In this document: in pieces, positions 25,339 to 35,139 of the stretch
Position numbering within the stretch: position 1 is the stretch's first letter
Layout: each line of letters opens with the position of its first letter
Assembly: GCA_035628395.1 (NCBI GenBank)
Contig: DASPJX010000272.1
Coordinates: forward strand, 6,152 to 70,151
Direction: 5' to 3'
DNA length: 64,000 nucleotides
Origin: UBA4615 sp035628395
GTDB taxonomy: Bacteria; Pseudomonadota; Gammaproteobacteria; Burkholderiales; Burkholderiaceae_E
Notes under the pieces: model-generated
The model's input: the letters and a program-made list of their open reading frames with translations, nothing else
The model's database searches: none
What the model was told of the DNA's origin: nothing
Position numbers and translations under genes: made by a program

Positions 25339-25929
25339 TCACAGCAGCGAGCACACCTCGTCGAAGTCGAAGCGGGGCAGCCGCTGCATCACCTTCGACG
25401 GGTCGCCGTGCCCGAGGTTGACCAGGAAGTTGGACCTGAAGCGGCCGTCGGGGAAGAACTCCGCGTCGACCCGCGCGTTGTCGAACCCCGACATCGGACC
25501 GACGTCGAGCCCGATCGCGCGCGCGGCGAGCATGAAGTACGCGCCCTGCAGCGTGCCGTTGCGGAACGCGAAGCGATCGCGCACCGGGCGCTTCTCCTCG
25601 CCGTCGAAGCCCGCCTTCATCGCCGGGTTGTGCGGGAACACCTTCGGCATGTGCTCGTGGAAGTCGACGTCGTAGGCGACGATCGTCACCACCGGCGCGC
25701 TCATCGTCTTGTCGACGTTGCCCGGCGAGAGCATCGGGCGCAGCCGCTCCTTCGCCGCGGGCGTGCGCAGGAACACGAAGCGCCCGGGCTGCGTGTTGGC
25801 CGAGGTGGGCGCCATCTTCATGATGTCGAAGACGCGGCGCAGCTCGTCGTCGGTGACGGGCGTCGGCAGCCACCCGTTCTGCGTGCGGGCGTCGAGGAAG
25901 AGCGAGCGCAGGGCGTTCGTGTCGATCAT
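25339..25929 (-). CDS. Malonic semialdehyde reductase RutE-like nitroreductase family protein
   Basis: A 196-residue FMN-dependent nitroreductase-fold protein. Motifs include FLDARTQNGW, MAPTSANTQPGRFVFLRTP (flavin-binding Ser/Asn), and GLDVGPMSGFDNARVD, all typical of the RutE/HadB subgroup that reduces 3-oxopropanoate (malonic semialdehyde) or nitro compounds. It stands at the promoter-distal end of the run of minus-strand genes from the hydroxyquinol operon and could belong to it. The remaining rut genes are absent, so the RutE role is not assured. Confidence 0.8.
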   Translation of the reverse strand: MIDTNALRSLFLDARTQNGWLPTPVTDDELRRVFDIMKMAPTSANTQPGRFVFLRTPAAKERLRPMLSPGNVDKTMSAPVVTIVAYDVDFHEHMPKVFPHNPAMKAGFDGEEKRPVRDRFAFRNGTLQGAYFMLAARAIGLDVGPMSGFDNARVDAEFFPDGRFRSNFLVNLGHGDPSKVMQRLPRFDFDEVCSLL

Positions 25930-25972
25930 GGTCGGAAGCTCGGGAAGGAGGAGGAGCGGCGGGCGGCCGCTC

Positions 25973-26356
25973 TCAGGCGGCGGGCACCGGCGTGGACTGC
26001 CATGATGCCATCCGCCACGCGCCGCCCTCGCGGCGCCAGACCTGCAGGTAGCGGCTGACGAAGTCCTTCGTCGTGCCCTTGACGACGACCTGGATGCGCA
26101 CGTCGCCGTTGCACAGCGCGGTGTCGCCCCAGACGCGCCACTCGCGCCTGATCGGGGTCAGGCCCTTGTAGTCGTACCAGCCGGTGCAGGCGCGCTCGAT
26201 GTAGGTCGCCTTGTCCTCGTCGATCGCCGAGGAGTGGACGTAGTGCAGGTCGGAGGCGAGCAGCGCCTCGAGCGCCTCGCGGTCCTTGGCGACGGCGGCG
26301 GCGGCGCGGCGGTCGTCGAGCGCCTCGAGCTCGGCGATCAGGGTCGGTGCGGTCAT
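25973..26356 (-). CDS. NTF2-like (SnoaL/DUF4440-type) protein
   Basis: A 127-residue protein with a cone-shaped NTF2-like fold inferred from the pattern LIAELEALDDRRAAAAVAKDREALEALLASDLHYVHSSA, a mid beta sheet (VRIQVVVKGTTKDFVSRYLQVWRREGGAWRMASWQ) and total length. Such proteins act as isomerases, dehydratases or ligand binders; no catalytic assignment is possible. It follows the ABC importer genes after a strong hairpin and precedes the RutE-like gene by 43 bp. Confidence 0.75.
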   Translation of the reverse strand: MTAPTLIAELEALDDRRAAAAVAKDREALEALLASDLHYVHSSAIDEDKATYIERACTGWYDYKGLTPIRREWRVWGDTALCNGDVRIQVVVKGTTKDFVSRYLQVWRREGGAWRMASWQSTPVPAA

Positions 26357-26394
26357 GCGGGTCCCTTCGGATGGGGGTCGTGTCGGGGAGGAGC

Positions 26395-26426
26395 GGCCGC
26401 GCCCCGCGGCGCGGCGGGGCGCGGCC
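26395..26426 (-). terminator. Strong GC hairpin after the ABC binding-protein gene
   Basis: A perfect 13-bp stem, GGCCGCGCCCCGC (26395-26407) with GCGGGGCGCGGCC (26414-26426), starts seven bases after the binding-protein stop. No U-run follows on the minus strand, so it may attenuate or protect the mRNA 3' end rather than fully terminate. Confidence 0.4.
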
Positions 26427-26432
26427 GGACGG

Positions 26433-27401
26433 TCAGTTGCGGACGATCTCTTCCCACTTCGGGCACGCGCGCTTGTCGGCGGGCACGTCGGCGGGCTGGT
26501 AGTTGGACTTGTCGATCACGGTGGCGGGGAACACGATCTCGGCCGGCACCGGCATCTTGCGCAGCGACCGGATCGCGGCCATCGTGCCGATGCAGCCCTG
26601 CAGGAAGCCGTTGTAGTCGCCGGTGGCGAGCATCTTGCCCGCCTTGATCATGTCGATCGCCTCCTTGGTGCCGTTGATGCCGACCACCTGCGCCTTGCGG
26701 TTCGCGCCCTCGAGCGCCTCGATCGCGCCGGTGGCCATCGCGTCGTTCGCGGCGAACACGCCGTCGACCTGCGGATGGGTCTGCATCAGGTTCTCCATCA
26801 CCTGGAGCGCCTGCAGCCGCTGGTAGTTCGCCGGCTGCGAGGCGAGCAGCTTCACGTTCGGGAACTCCTTCAGCGCGTCGGTCATGCCCTTCATGCGATC
26901 GATGTTGGTGAGCGAGGCCTTCACGCCTTCCAGCGCGATCACGTTGCCCTTGCCGCCCATGCCGCGCAGCAGCGCGCGCGCGGTCTCGAGCCCGAGCTGG
27001 TAGTCGCTCGCCCCGACGAACGAGACGAACTTGCCCGACTCGCTGCGGTCGGTCACGTTGACCACCGGGATGTTCGCCGCGTTGATCTTCTGCACGCCCG
27101 GGGCCATCGCCTTGTAGTCGACCGGGATGAAGACGATCGCGCTCGGCTTCTTGACGACGACGTCCTCGATCTGGCTCATCTGCTCCGGGATGCTGTCGGG
27201 CTTGGTCGGCACGTAGTGCGTGACCGACGCGCCCATCTGCTTCGCGGCCGACTCGGCGCCCAGCCGCACGACCTGGAAGTACGGGTTCGTCTGGTTCTTG
27301 GTGAACACCGCGATGCGCTCCTGCGCGGCGACGGTGGTGGCGGCGCAGGCCAGCGCTGCGAGCGCGAGCGTGCGGGCGGCGGTGCGGGACGGTCGGTTCA
27401 T
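26433..27401 (-). CDS. Ribose-type ABC transporter substrate-binding protein
   Basis: A 322-residue periplasmic binding protein of the RbsB class (type I fold). A signal peptide occupies residues 1-27 (TLALAALACAATTVAAQE). The mature protein begins RIAVFTKNQTNPYFQVVRLGAE and has VVGINGTKEAIDMIKAGK near the hinge. The start at 27401 has GGAGGAG in front and gives a clean signal peptide; an in-frame ATG at 27440 overlapping the permease stop would add 13 residues. It is unusual that the binding protein is the last gene of its importer operon. The ligand is unknown; the surrounding ring-cleavage genes point to a cyclic or aromatic compound rather than a sugar (inference). Confidence 0.9.
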   Translation of the reverse strand: MNRPSRTAARTLALAALACAATTVAAQERIAVFTKNQTNPYFQVVRLGAESAAKQMGASVTHYVPTKPDSIPEQMSQIEDVVVKKPSAIVFIPVDYKAMAPGVQKINAANIPVVNVTDRSESGKFVSFVGASDYQLGLETARALLRGMGGKGNVIALEGVKASLTNIDRMKGMTDALKEFPNVKLLASQPANYQRLQALQVMENLMQTHPQVDGVFAANDAMATGAIEALEGANRKAQVVGINGTKEAIDMIKAGKMLATGDYNGFLQGCIGTMAAIRSLRKMPVPAEIVFPATVIDKSNYQPADVPADKRACPKWEEIVRN

Positions 27402-27436
27402 CGGGGTCTCCTCCGGTTGGGTTTCTGCAGCACGGG

Positions 27437-28408
27437 TCATCGGGCGTCGCCGAGACGGCGCCTCGTGATCGAGTCGAGCCAGACGGCGACGATGACGATC
27501 ACCCCGGTCACCAGCGGCTGCCAGTTCGCGTGGATCGCCAGCAGGTTCATGCCGTTGATGACGAGGGTGAGCAGCAGCGCGCCGATCAGCGTGCCGCCGA
27601 TCGTGCCGACGCCGCCGAACAGCGAGGTGCCGCCGATCAGCACCGCGGCGATCGCCGGCAGCGTCATCGCCTCGCCGATGTCGCCCTCGGCCGAGTTCAG
27701 GCGCGCGAGGAACACGAGGCTCGCCAGCCCGGCCATCGCGCCGCTCAGCGCGTAGACCAGCACGAGCCGCGCGCGCACGGGGATGCCCGACAGCCGCGCC
27801 GCCTCGGGGTTCGCGCCGATCGAGTAGATCTGCTGGCCCCAGGACGTGCGCTGCGCGAACACCGTGCCGACCGCCAGCGCCAGCGCCATCAGGTACACCG
27901 GCACCGGGATCCCGAGCCAGTAGCCGCTGCCGATCTGGCGGAAGCCCTGCGGGAAGCCGTGGATCGTCTCGCCGGCCATGAACCAGTAGGTGACGCCGTG
28001 CAGCACCCACAGCATGCCGTAGGTGGCGATGAACGGCGGGATGCGCAGCGCGGTGACCATCGCGCCGTTCAGCAGGCCGATCGCGGTGCCGGCGCCCAGG
28101 CCCACCGTGGCGCCGAGCCAGGGCGATCCGGTCGCCTTCATCGTCGCCGCCGCGAGGCAGGCCGACATCGCGACGTTCGCCCCGATCGACAGGTCGAGCC
28201 CGGCGGTCAGCACCACCAGCGTCAGCCCGGCGGCCAGCAGGAACAGCAGCGCCGCCTGGCGCAGCACGTTCAGCAGGTTGTTGACCGTCAGGAACGCGTC
28301 GCTCGCGAAGGTCAGCGCCACGCACAGCAGCAGCACCGCGAGCAGCCGGTAGGCCGCGGCGGGGATCTCGAACGAGGGGCCGCGGGCCCCGGTGGCGACG
28401 GCGCTCAT
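27437..28408 (-). CDS. Ribose-type ABC transporter permease 2
   Basis: A 323-residue RbsC-like inner-membrane permease. Family blocks seen are NNLLNVLRQAALLFLLAAGLTLVVLTAGLDLSIG, the domain-contact GANPEAARLSGI, and VLIGGTSLFGGVGTIGGTLIGALLL. Its ATG overlaps the stop of permease 1 (ATGA). It forms a heterodimeric channel with that protein. Confidence 0.92.
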   Translation of the reverse strand: MSAVATGARGPSFEIPAAAYRLLAVLLLCVALTFASDAFLTVNNLLNVLRQAALLFLLAAGLTLVVLTAGLDLSIGANVAMSACLAAATMKATGSPWLGATVGLGAGTAIGLLNGAMVTALRIPPFIATYGMLWVLHGVTYWFMAGETIHGFPQGFRQIGSGYWLGIPVPVYLMALALAVGTVFAQRTSWGQQIYSIGANPEAARLSGIPVRARLVLVYALSGAMAGLASLVFLARLNSAEGDIGEAMTLPAIAAVLIGGTSLFGGVGTIGGTLIGALLLTLVINGMNLLAIHANWQPLVTGVIVIVAVWLDSITRRRLGDAR

Positions 28409-29359
28409 CGCTTCCTCCCGAATCCGTCGATCAGCAGCGCGACGATCACCAGCACGCCGATCGCGGCGACCTGCACCGACGACGGGATCGCCATCAGGTT
28501 CAGGCCGTTGCGCAGCACGCCGATCGCGAACACGCCGAGCACCGTGCCGAACAGCCAGCCGTTGCCGCGCTCGAACGACGTGCCTCCGACCGCCACCGCC
28601 GCGATCGCGTCGAACTCCATGCCGATCGCGCTGGTCGGATGGCCGGCGTTCATCCGCGCGGTCAGCAGCAGCGCGGCGAGGCCCGACATCGCCCCGCCGA
28701 GCACGTAGACCCAGACCAGGCAGCGCTCGACCCGCACGCCGGCGAAGCGCAGCGCGTCGCGGTTGCCGCCGAGCGCGAACACGTAGGTGCCGAAGCGCGT
28801 GTGGTACAGCAGGCCGTGCAGCGCCGCCCAGGACGCGAGCGCGAACAGCAGCGGCACCGGCAGGCCGGCGACGGTGCCGGTGTAGAGCGGGCCGAGCGAC
28901 TCGCCGAGCCCGACGATGCTCTGGCCGTCGGTGACCACCAGCGCGAGGCCCTGCGCGGCGCCCAGCGTGCCCAGCGTCGCGACGAAGGGCGGCACGCCGG
29001 CCCGCGCGACGAGCAGGCCGTTCACCACCCCGAACGCGACGCCCACCGCGAGCGACGCCGGCAGCGACAGCCCGATCGAGCCGCCGGTGCGCACGAGCAT
29101 CGCGGCGAGCACGACGCTGCACAGCGTCAGCACCGAGCCCGCCGACAGGTCGAGCCCCTCGGTCATGATGATCAGCGTCATCGGCAGCGCGATCATCAGC
29201 AGGATCGCCGACTGGTTCGCGATGTTGACGAGGTTCTGCGACGACAGGAACCCCGGTGCGAGCAGCGCGAACGCGAGCGCGAGCGCGCCCAGCATCCAGG
29301 CCGCGCCCGGGGTCTCCCGGCGCGGCGCGCGGGCCGCCGGCGCGGCGGCGAGTGCGTGT

Positions 29360-29367
<8 letters not shown>
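28405..29367 (-). CDS. Ribose-type ABC transporter permease 1
   Basis: A 320-residue RbsC-like permease with NLVNIANQSAILLMIALPMTLIIMTEGLDLSAGSVL near the N-terminus, FALGGNRDALRFAGV as the coupling-helix region, and VAVGGTSFERGNGWLFGTVLG. Two distinct permeases, as here, are common in importers of this subfamily. The start overlaps the ATPase gene by eight bases. Confidence 0.92.
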
Positions 29368-30897
<1,530 letters not shown>

Positions 30898-30901
<4 letters not shown>

Positions 30902-32316
30902 GGCGCCCTCCTGAAGATCTTCCCGGGGTTCATCAGGTCGCGCGGATCGAGCGCCCGCTTCACCATCCGCATCACGTCGACCGCGTCGCCGAGCTCGGCC
31001 TCGAGGAAGTCGATCTTGCCGGTGCCGATGCCGTGCTCGCCGGTGCAGGTGCCGTCCATCGCCAGCGCGCGATCCACCATCGCGTCGTGCAGCGCCCGCG
31101 CCCGCCCGACCTCGTCGGCGTCGTCGGGCCGCACCAGGATCAGCAGGTGGAAGTTGCCGTCGCCGACGTGCCCGACGATCGGGACGACGAGCCCCGAGGC
31201 GTCGATGTCGCGCTTCGTCTCGAGCAGGCAGTCGGCCAGCCGGGAGATCGGCACGCAGACGTCGGTGATCATCGCGCGCGCCCCCGGGCGCAGCGCCATG
31301 CCGGCGTACAGCGTGTTGTCGCGCGCGTGCCAGAGGCGGCTGCGGTCCTCGGGGCGGTCGGCCCAGCGGAAGCCCTCGCCCCGGTGCTCGGCGGCGATCG
31401 CCTCGACCGCGGCGACCTGCTCGGCGACCGCCGCCGGCGAGCCGTGGAACTCGAGGAAGAGCGTCGGACGCTCGGCCTGCCCGAGCTTCGAGTGCAGGTT
31501 GACGCCGCGGATCATCGTCTCGTCGAGCAGCTCGATGCGCGCCATCGGCACGCCGGCCTGCATCGTCGCGATCACGCACTCGACCGCGTCGCGCAGCGAG
31601 GCGAACGCGCAGGTCGCGGCCGACACCGCCTCGGGCAGCGGATGCAGCCGCAGCGTGATCTCGGTGATCACGCCGAGCGTGCCCTCGGAGCCGACGAACA
31701 GCTTGGTGAGGTCGTAGCCCGCGGCCGACTTGCGGGCGCGCCGGCTCGTGCGGATCGTCCGGCCGTCGGCGAGCACCACCTCCAGGCCGAGCACGTTGTC
31801 GCGCATCGTGCCGTAGCGCACCGCCATCGTGCCCGACGCGCGGGTCGAGCTCATGCCGCCGATCGAGGCGTCGGCGCCCGGATCGATCGGGAAGAAGAGG
31901 CCGGTGCCGCCGAGCTGCGCGTTGAGCTGCTTGCGCGTCAGCCCCGGCTGCACGCGGCAGTCGAGGTCGGCGGCGTCGACGGCGAGCACGCGGTTCATGC
32001 GCCCCATGTCGAGGCTGATCCCGCCGCGCGGCGCCGAGGTGTTGCCCTCGAGCGAGGTGCCCGCGCCGAACGGGATCACCGGCACGTCGAGGGCGGCGGC
32101 CCGCCGGACGATCTCGGCGACCTCGGCGGTCGACTCCGGGAACGCCACCAGGTCGGGCGGCTCGACGTGGTGCCAGGCCTCGCTGCGGCCGTGGTGCTCG
32201 CGGACGGCGCGCCCGGCGCTGACGCGATCGCCGAGCAGCGGGCGCAGCGCGGCGAGGAGCGCGGGCGCGCCCGCGGCGATCGACGGGTCGGCCTCGGGGC
32301 CGAGTGCGGTGTGCAT
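30898..32316 (-). CDS. FAD-binding oxidase, D-lactate dehydrogenase/glycolate oxidase (GlcD) type
   Basis: A 472-residue flavoprotein. The PCMH-type FAD domain shows VIPFGAGTSLEGNTSAPRGGISLDMGRMN, IGGMSSTRASGTMAVRYGTMRDNVLGLEVVLADG and KLFVGSEGTLGVITEITLRLHP. The C-terminal cap has GHVGDGNFHLLILV and CTGEHGIGTGKIDF (His ligands), then KRALDPRDLMNPGKIF. It oxidises a 2-hydroxyacid such as D-lactate. It sits between the hydroxyquinol dioxygenase (10-bp gap) and the ABC importer (overlap), so its substrate may be a hydroxyacid from the imported compound (inference). Confidence 0.9.
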
Positions 32317-32326
32317 CGCGCGCTCC

Positions 32327-33190
32327 TCAGGCCGACGGCGCCAGGACGAAGTCGAAGTCGAGCGTGTGGAACGGCCGCTCGAGCGCCGTGCCGTCGGGCG
32401 CGGTGCCCGCCTCGTGCCGCCGCCACGACGCGAGCAGCGAGGAGCGCACGCCGAACACCGCGTCGGAGTCGAGGTAGGGGTCGTCGTCGCGGAACACGTG
32501 GGTGATCAGCCGCTCGTAGCCGGGCGCGGTGATCATGAAGTGCAGGTGCGCGGGCCGCCACGGATGGCGCGCGGTGGCGACCAGCATGTCGCCGACCGGG
32601 CCGTCGGTGGGGATCGGGTAGGCGACCGGCACGATCGAACGGAAGTGGAAGCGCCCGTCGCCGTCGGCGCGCAGGCGGCCGCGCGCGCGGTGCCCGTCGA
32701 GCCCGGGGCGCTGGACGTCGTAGAAGCCCTCCGCGTCGGCCTGCCAGACCTCGATGTCGGCGCCCGGCACCGGCTCGCCGCCGACGCCCCGCACCGATCC
32801 GCGCACGAAGCACGGCTCGCCCGCGGCGCCGTTCGCCACGTCGTCGCCGAGCGCGTACTGCGGCGCGCCCTCGACGTGGAACGGCCCGAACACCGTCGCC
32901 TCGGTGCAGCCCGGCGGCTTGCGCTGGTTGAGCGCGGTGACCAGCATCGACAGCCCGAGCGTGTCGGACAGCAGGATGAACTCCTGGCGCGTGTCGGTGG
33001 TCGTGTGGCCCACCGCGGTCAGGAAGCGGATCCCCTCGAACCACTCGGCCTCGGTCAGCCGCGTCTCGCGCGCGAACGCGTGCAGGTGCTGCACGAGGCT
33101 GGTGAGGATCTCCTTCAGCCGCGGGTCGGGCGTCTTCTCGAGGCGGGCGATCACCGCGCGGGTGATGTTGTCCTCGTCCAGGTTCCTCAT
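32327..33190 (-). CDS. Hydroxyquinol 1,2-dioxygenase (intradiol ring cleavage)
   Basis: A 287-residue non-heme Fe(III) intradiol dioxygenase. Iron ligands are Y157 (EGFYDVQ), Y191 (VAYPIPTDGPVG), H215 and H217 (RPAHLHFMI). The N-terminal helical linker-dimer domain (IARLEKTPDPRLKEILTSLVQHLHAFARETRLTEAEWFEGI) and FGPFHVEGAP favour the hydroxyquinol/chlorocatechol branch over protocatechuate enzymes. It converts hydroxyquinol (1,2,4-benzenetriol) to maleylacetate. The maleylacetate reductase gene 5 kb away supports this substrate over catechol. GAGAGGAGAC precedes the ATG. It is the first gene of a long minus-strand operon, divergent from a LysR gene. Confidence 0.9.
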   Translation of the reverse strand: MRNLDEDNITRAVIARLEKTPDPRLKEILTSLVQHLHAFARETRLTEAEWFEGIRFLTAVGHTTTDTRQEFILLSDTLGLSMLVTALNQRKPPGCTEATVFGPFHVEGAPQYALGDDVANGAAGEPCFVRGSVRGVGGEPVPGADIEVWQADAEGFYDVQRPGLDGHRARGRLRADGDGRFHFRSIVPVAYPIPTDGPVGDMLVATARHPWRPAHLHFMITAPGYERLITHVFRDDDPYLDSDAVFGVRSSLLASWRRHEAGTAPDGTALERPFHTLDFDFVLAPSA

Positions 33191-33239
33191 GTCTCCTCTC
33201 CCGGGGGCGTGCCGCCCCGCTTTTCCGGCAGGATAGACT

Positions 33240-33296
33240 TTGCGTCGTCGGCAATGAAGAGCCGCCGCGGTAAAACTCGTTTCCGCCGGCGGCAAC
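33240..33296. promoter_or_regulatory. Palindromes in the dioxygenase-lysR divergent promoter
   Basis: Two inverted repeats: TTGC-N7-GCAA at 33240-33254, which includes a T-N11-A core, and GTTTCCGCCGGCGGCAAC at 33279-33296 (one mismatched pair), which ends 11 bases before the lysR start. These are candidate LysR sites for control of both directions. The region is visibly less GC-rich than its neighbours. Confidence 0.4.
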
Positions 33297-33307
33297 AATG
33301 GACGCGC

Positions 33308-34231
33308 ATGGACCGCTGGCGGGAACTCGAACTGATGGTGCACCTCGCGGAGCTCGGCAGCCTCACGCGCGCCGCGGAGGCGATGGGCACGTCGAACGCG
33401 GCGGCCAGCCGCGCGCTCGCCGCCCTCGAGGCCCGGCTGGGCGCCCGGCTGGTCGAGCGCAGCACGCGGCGGCTCAGCCTGACCGAGCAGGGCGACCGCT
33501 TCGTGCGCCAGTGCCGCAGCGCGATGGCGGAGATCAAGGAGGCCGAGAACGAGGTCAACGCCGCGACCCTGAACCCGACGGGCACGCTGCGGCTGACCGC
33601 GTCGGTGTCCTTCGCGGTGCACCACGTCGCGCCGCTGCTGCCGAGCTACACCGCGCGCTGGCCGAACGTGCGGGTCCACGTGGTGACCGCGAACCGCTAC
33701 GTCGACGTCGTCGACAACAACATCGACCTCGCGATCCGCACCCGCGAGTACGAGGCCGACTCGGGGCTCACGATCCGGCGGCTCGCGACGACGCGCCGGC
33801 TGCTGGCCGCCTCGCCCGCCTACCTCTCGCGCTTCGGCACGCCGCGCCGCCCCGAGGACCTGGCCGGCCACCGGATGCTGATCTACTCGTACGCGAACCG
33901 TCCCGACGAGCTGAGGCTGAGCTCGCCGCAGGGCACGCAGACCGTGCGCATCGAGCCCTTCCTCGAGTCGAACGAGGGCCAGGTGGTGCGCGAGGCCGCG
34001 CTGAACGGGCTCGGCATCCTCGTGCAGCCGACCTACATCATCCACGACGACCTGGTCGGCGGGCGGCTGGTGCCGCTGCTGGAGGACTGGGACCTGCCGC
34101 GCCTCACGATCAGCTTCGCGTACCCGAGCCGCCGTCACCTGCCCGCGAAGGTGCGCAGCTTCATCGACCACATGAGCGAGCACTTCGCGCGGCAGGGCTA
34201 CGAGCGGCGCTGGACCGCCCGCTTCGGCTGA
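33308..34231 (+). CDS. LysR family transcriptional regulator of the hydroxyquinol operon
   Basis: A 307-residue regulator: winged helix-turn-helix in residues 1-60 (ELELMVHLAELGSLTRAAEAMGTSNAAASRALAALEARLG, RSTRRLSLTEQGDRF), then a co-inducer domain. The RSTRRLSLTEQG wing and SVSFAVHHVAPLLPSYTARWPNVRV segment place it in the CrgA/AaeR-like branch. Divergent position implies control of the dioxygenase-oxidase-ABC operon. The start at 33308 follows an out-of-frame ATG ten bases earlier. Confidence 0.88.
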   Translation: MDRWRELELMVHLAELGSLTRAAEAMGTSNAAASRALAALEARLGARLVERSTRRLSLTEQGDRFVRQCRSAMAEIKEAENEVNAATLNPTGTLRLTASVSFAVHHVAPLLPSYTARWPNVRVHVVTANRYVDVVDNNIDLAIRTREYEADSGLTIRRLATTRRLLAASPAYLSRFGTPRRPEDLAGHRMLIYSYANRPDELRLSSPQGTQTVRIEPFLESNEGQVVREAALNGLGILVQPTYIIHDDLVGGRLVPLLEDWDLPRLTISFAYPSRRHLPAKVRSFIDHMSEHFARQGYERRWTARFG

Positions 34232-34259
34232 GGCCCCGGAGGCGGTCCGGGCCGGACGT

Positions 34260-35135
34260 TCAGAGCCGCTCCGGATCGAGCCCCGAGGCGCGCTCGAGCA
34301 CGCGGATCACCGTCGCGTAGTCGAGCTCGGCGTCGCCCTGCGCGATCGCGGCGACCATCTGCTCGCGGACCTGCGCGACGAGCGACAGCGGCACGCCGAG
34401 CGCGCGGCCGGCCGACAGCACGAGGTCGACGTCCTTGTTCATCTGCGGGACCGTGAAGGTCGGCGTGAAGTCGCGCGCCGACAGCTGCACCGACTTCGCC
34501 TTGACGATCGGCGAGGCGACCGCGCTCGCGGTCAGCACGCGCCACATGTCCTCCCAGGCGAGCCCGCCCTTGCGACCGAGCACGAGCGCCTCGGCGAGCA
34601 TCCCCGAGGTCACCGCGATCATCAGGTTGACGACGAGCTTCATCAGCCGGGCCTGCTCGGCGTCGCCGACCCAGAAGCGCGTCGGCCCGAGCAGCGGCAG
34701 CAGCGGCTCGACCTCGTCCCAGGCCGCGCGGTCGCCCGAGCCGATCAGCGTCAGCTGGGCGGCCTCGGCCATGTGGTTGTTGCCCGACACCGTCATCCGC
34801 ACGTGCCGCGCGCCCGCGGCGGTGGCGACCGCCGCCGCGCGCGCCGACGCCTCGGGCGACACGGTGCTCGTGTCGACCCAGATGCCGGCGAAGCGCACGG
34901 CGGCGAGCGCGTCGGCCACCGCCTCGAGCGCGCCGTCGTTCGGCAGCGACGAGAACGCGACGGCGGCGCCGTCGAGCGCCCGCGCGAGCGTGTCGGCGAC
35001 CTCGAGCCCGGCGGCCGCGGCCGCCTCCCGCCGCTCGGGCGACGGGTCGTGCGCGCGCACCGCGTGGCCCGCGCGCCGCAGGTGGCCGGCCATCGGCAGG
35101 CCCATCTTCCCGACTCCGACGAATGCGATCCTCAT
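34260..35135 (-). CDS. NAD(P)-dependent beta-hydroxyacid dehydrogenase family protein
   Basis: A 291-residue protein with Rossmann motif GVGKMGLPMAGHL at the N-terminus and the catalytic Lys in QARLMKLVVNLM, matching the 3-hydroxyisobutyrate/tartronate-semialdehyde reductase family. The usual substrate motif (D-A-P-V-S-G-G) is replaced by RMTVSGNNHMAEA, so the substrate probably differs from 3-hydroxyisobutyrate. The gene closes the second catabolic operon, four bases after the amidohydrolase stop side. It may reduce a semialdehyde or oxidise a hydroxyacid from the pathway (inference). Confidence 0.85.
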   Translation of the reverse strand: MRIAFVGVGKMGLPMAGHLRRAGHAVRAHDPSPERREAAAAAGLEVADTLARALDGAAVAFSSLPNDGALEAVADALAAVRFAGIWVDTSTVSPEASARAAAVATAAGARHVRMTVSGNNHMAEAAQLTLIGSGDRAAWDEVEPLLPLLGPTRFWVGDAEQARLMKLVVNLMIAVTSGMLAEALVLGRKGGLAWEDMWRVLTASAVASPIVKAKSVQLSARDFTPTFTVPQMNKDVDLVLSAGRALGVPLSLVAQVREQMVAAIAQGDAELDYATVIRVLERASGLDPERL

Positions 35136-35139
35136 CCCC

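Noticed and set aside
26395..26426. Hairpin as proof that the RutE-like and NTF2-like genes are a separate operon.
   Set aside because: Without a U-run it may not terminate transcription; operon membership is left open.
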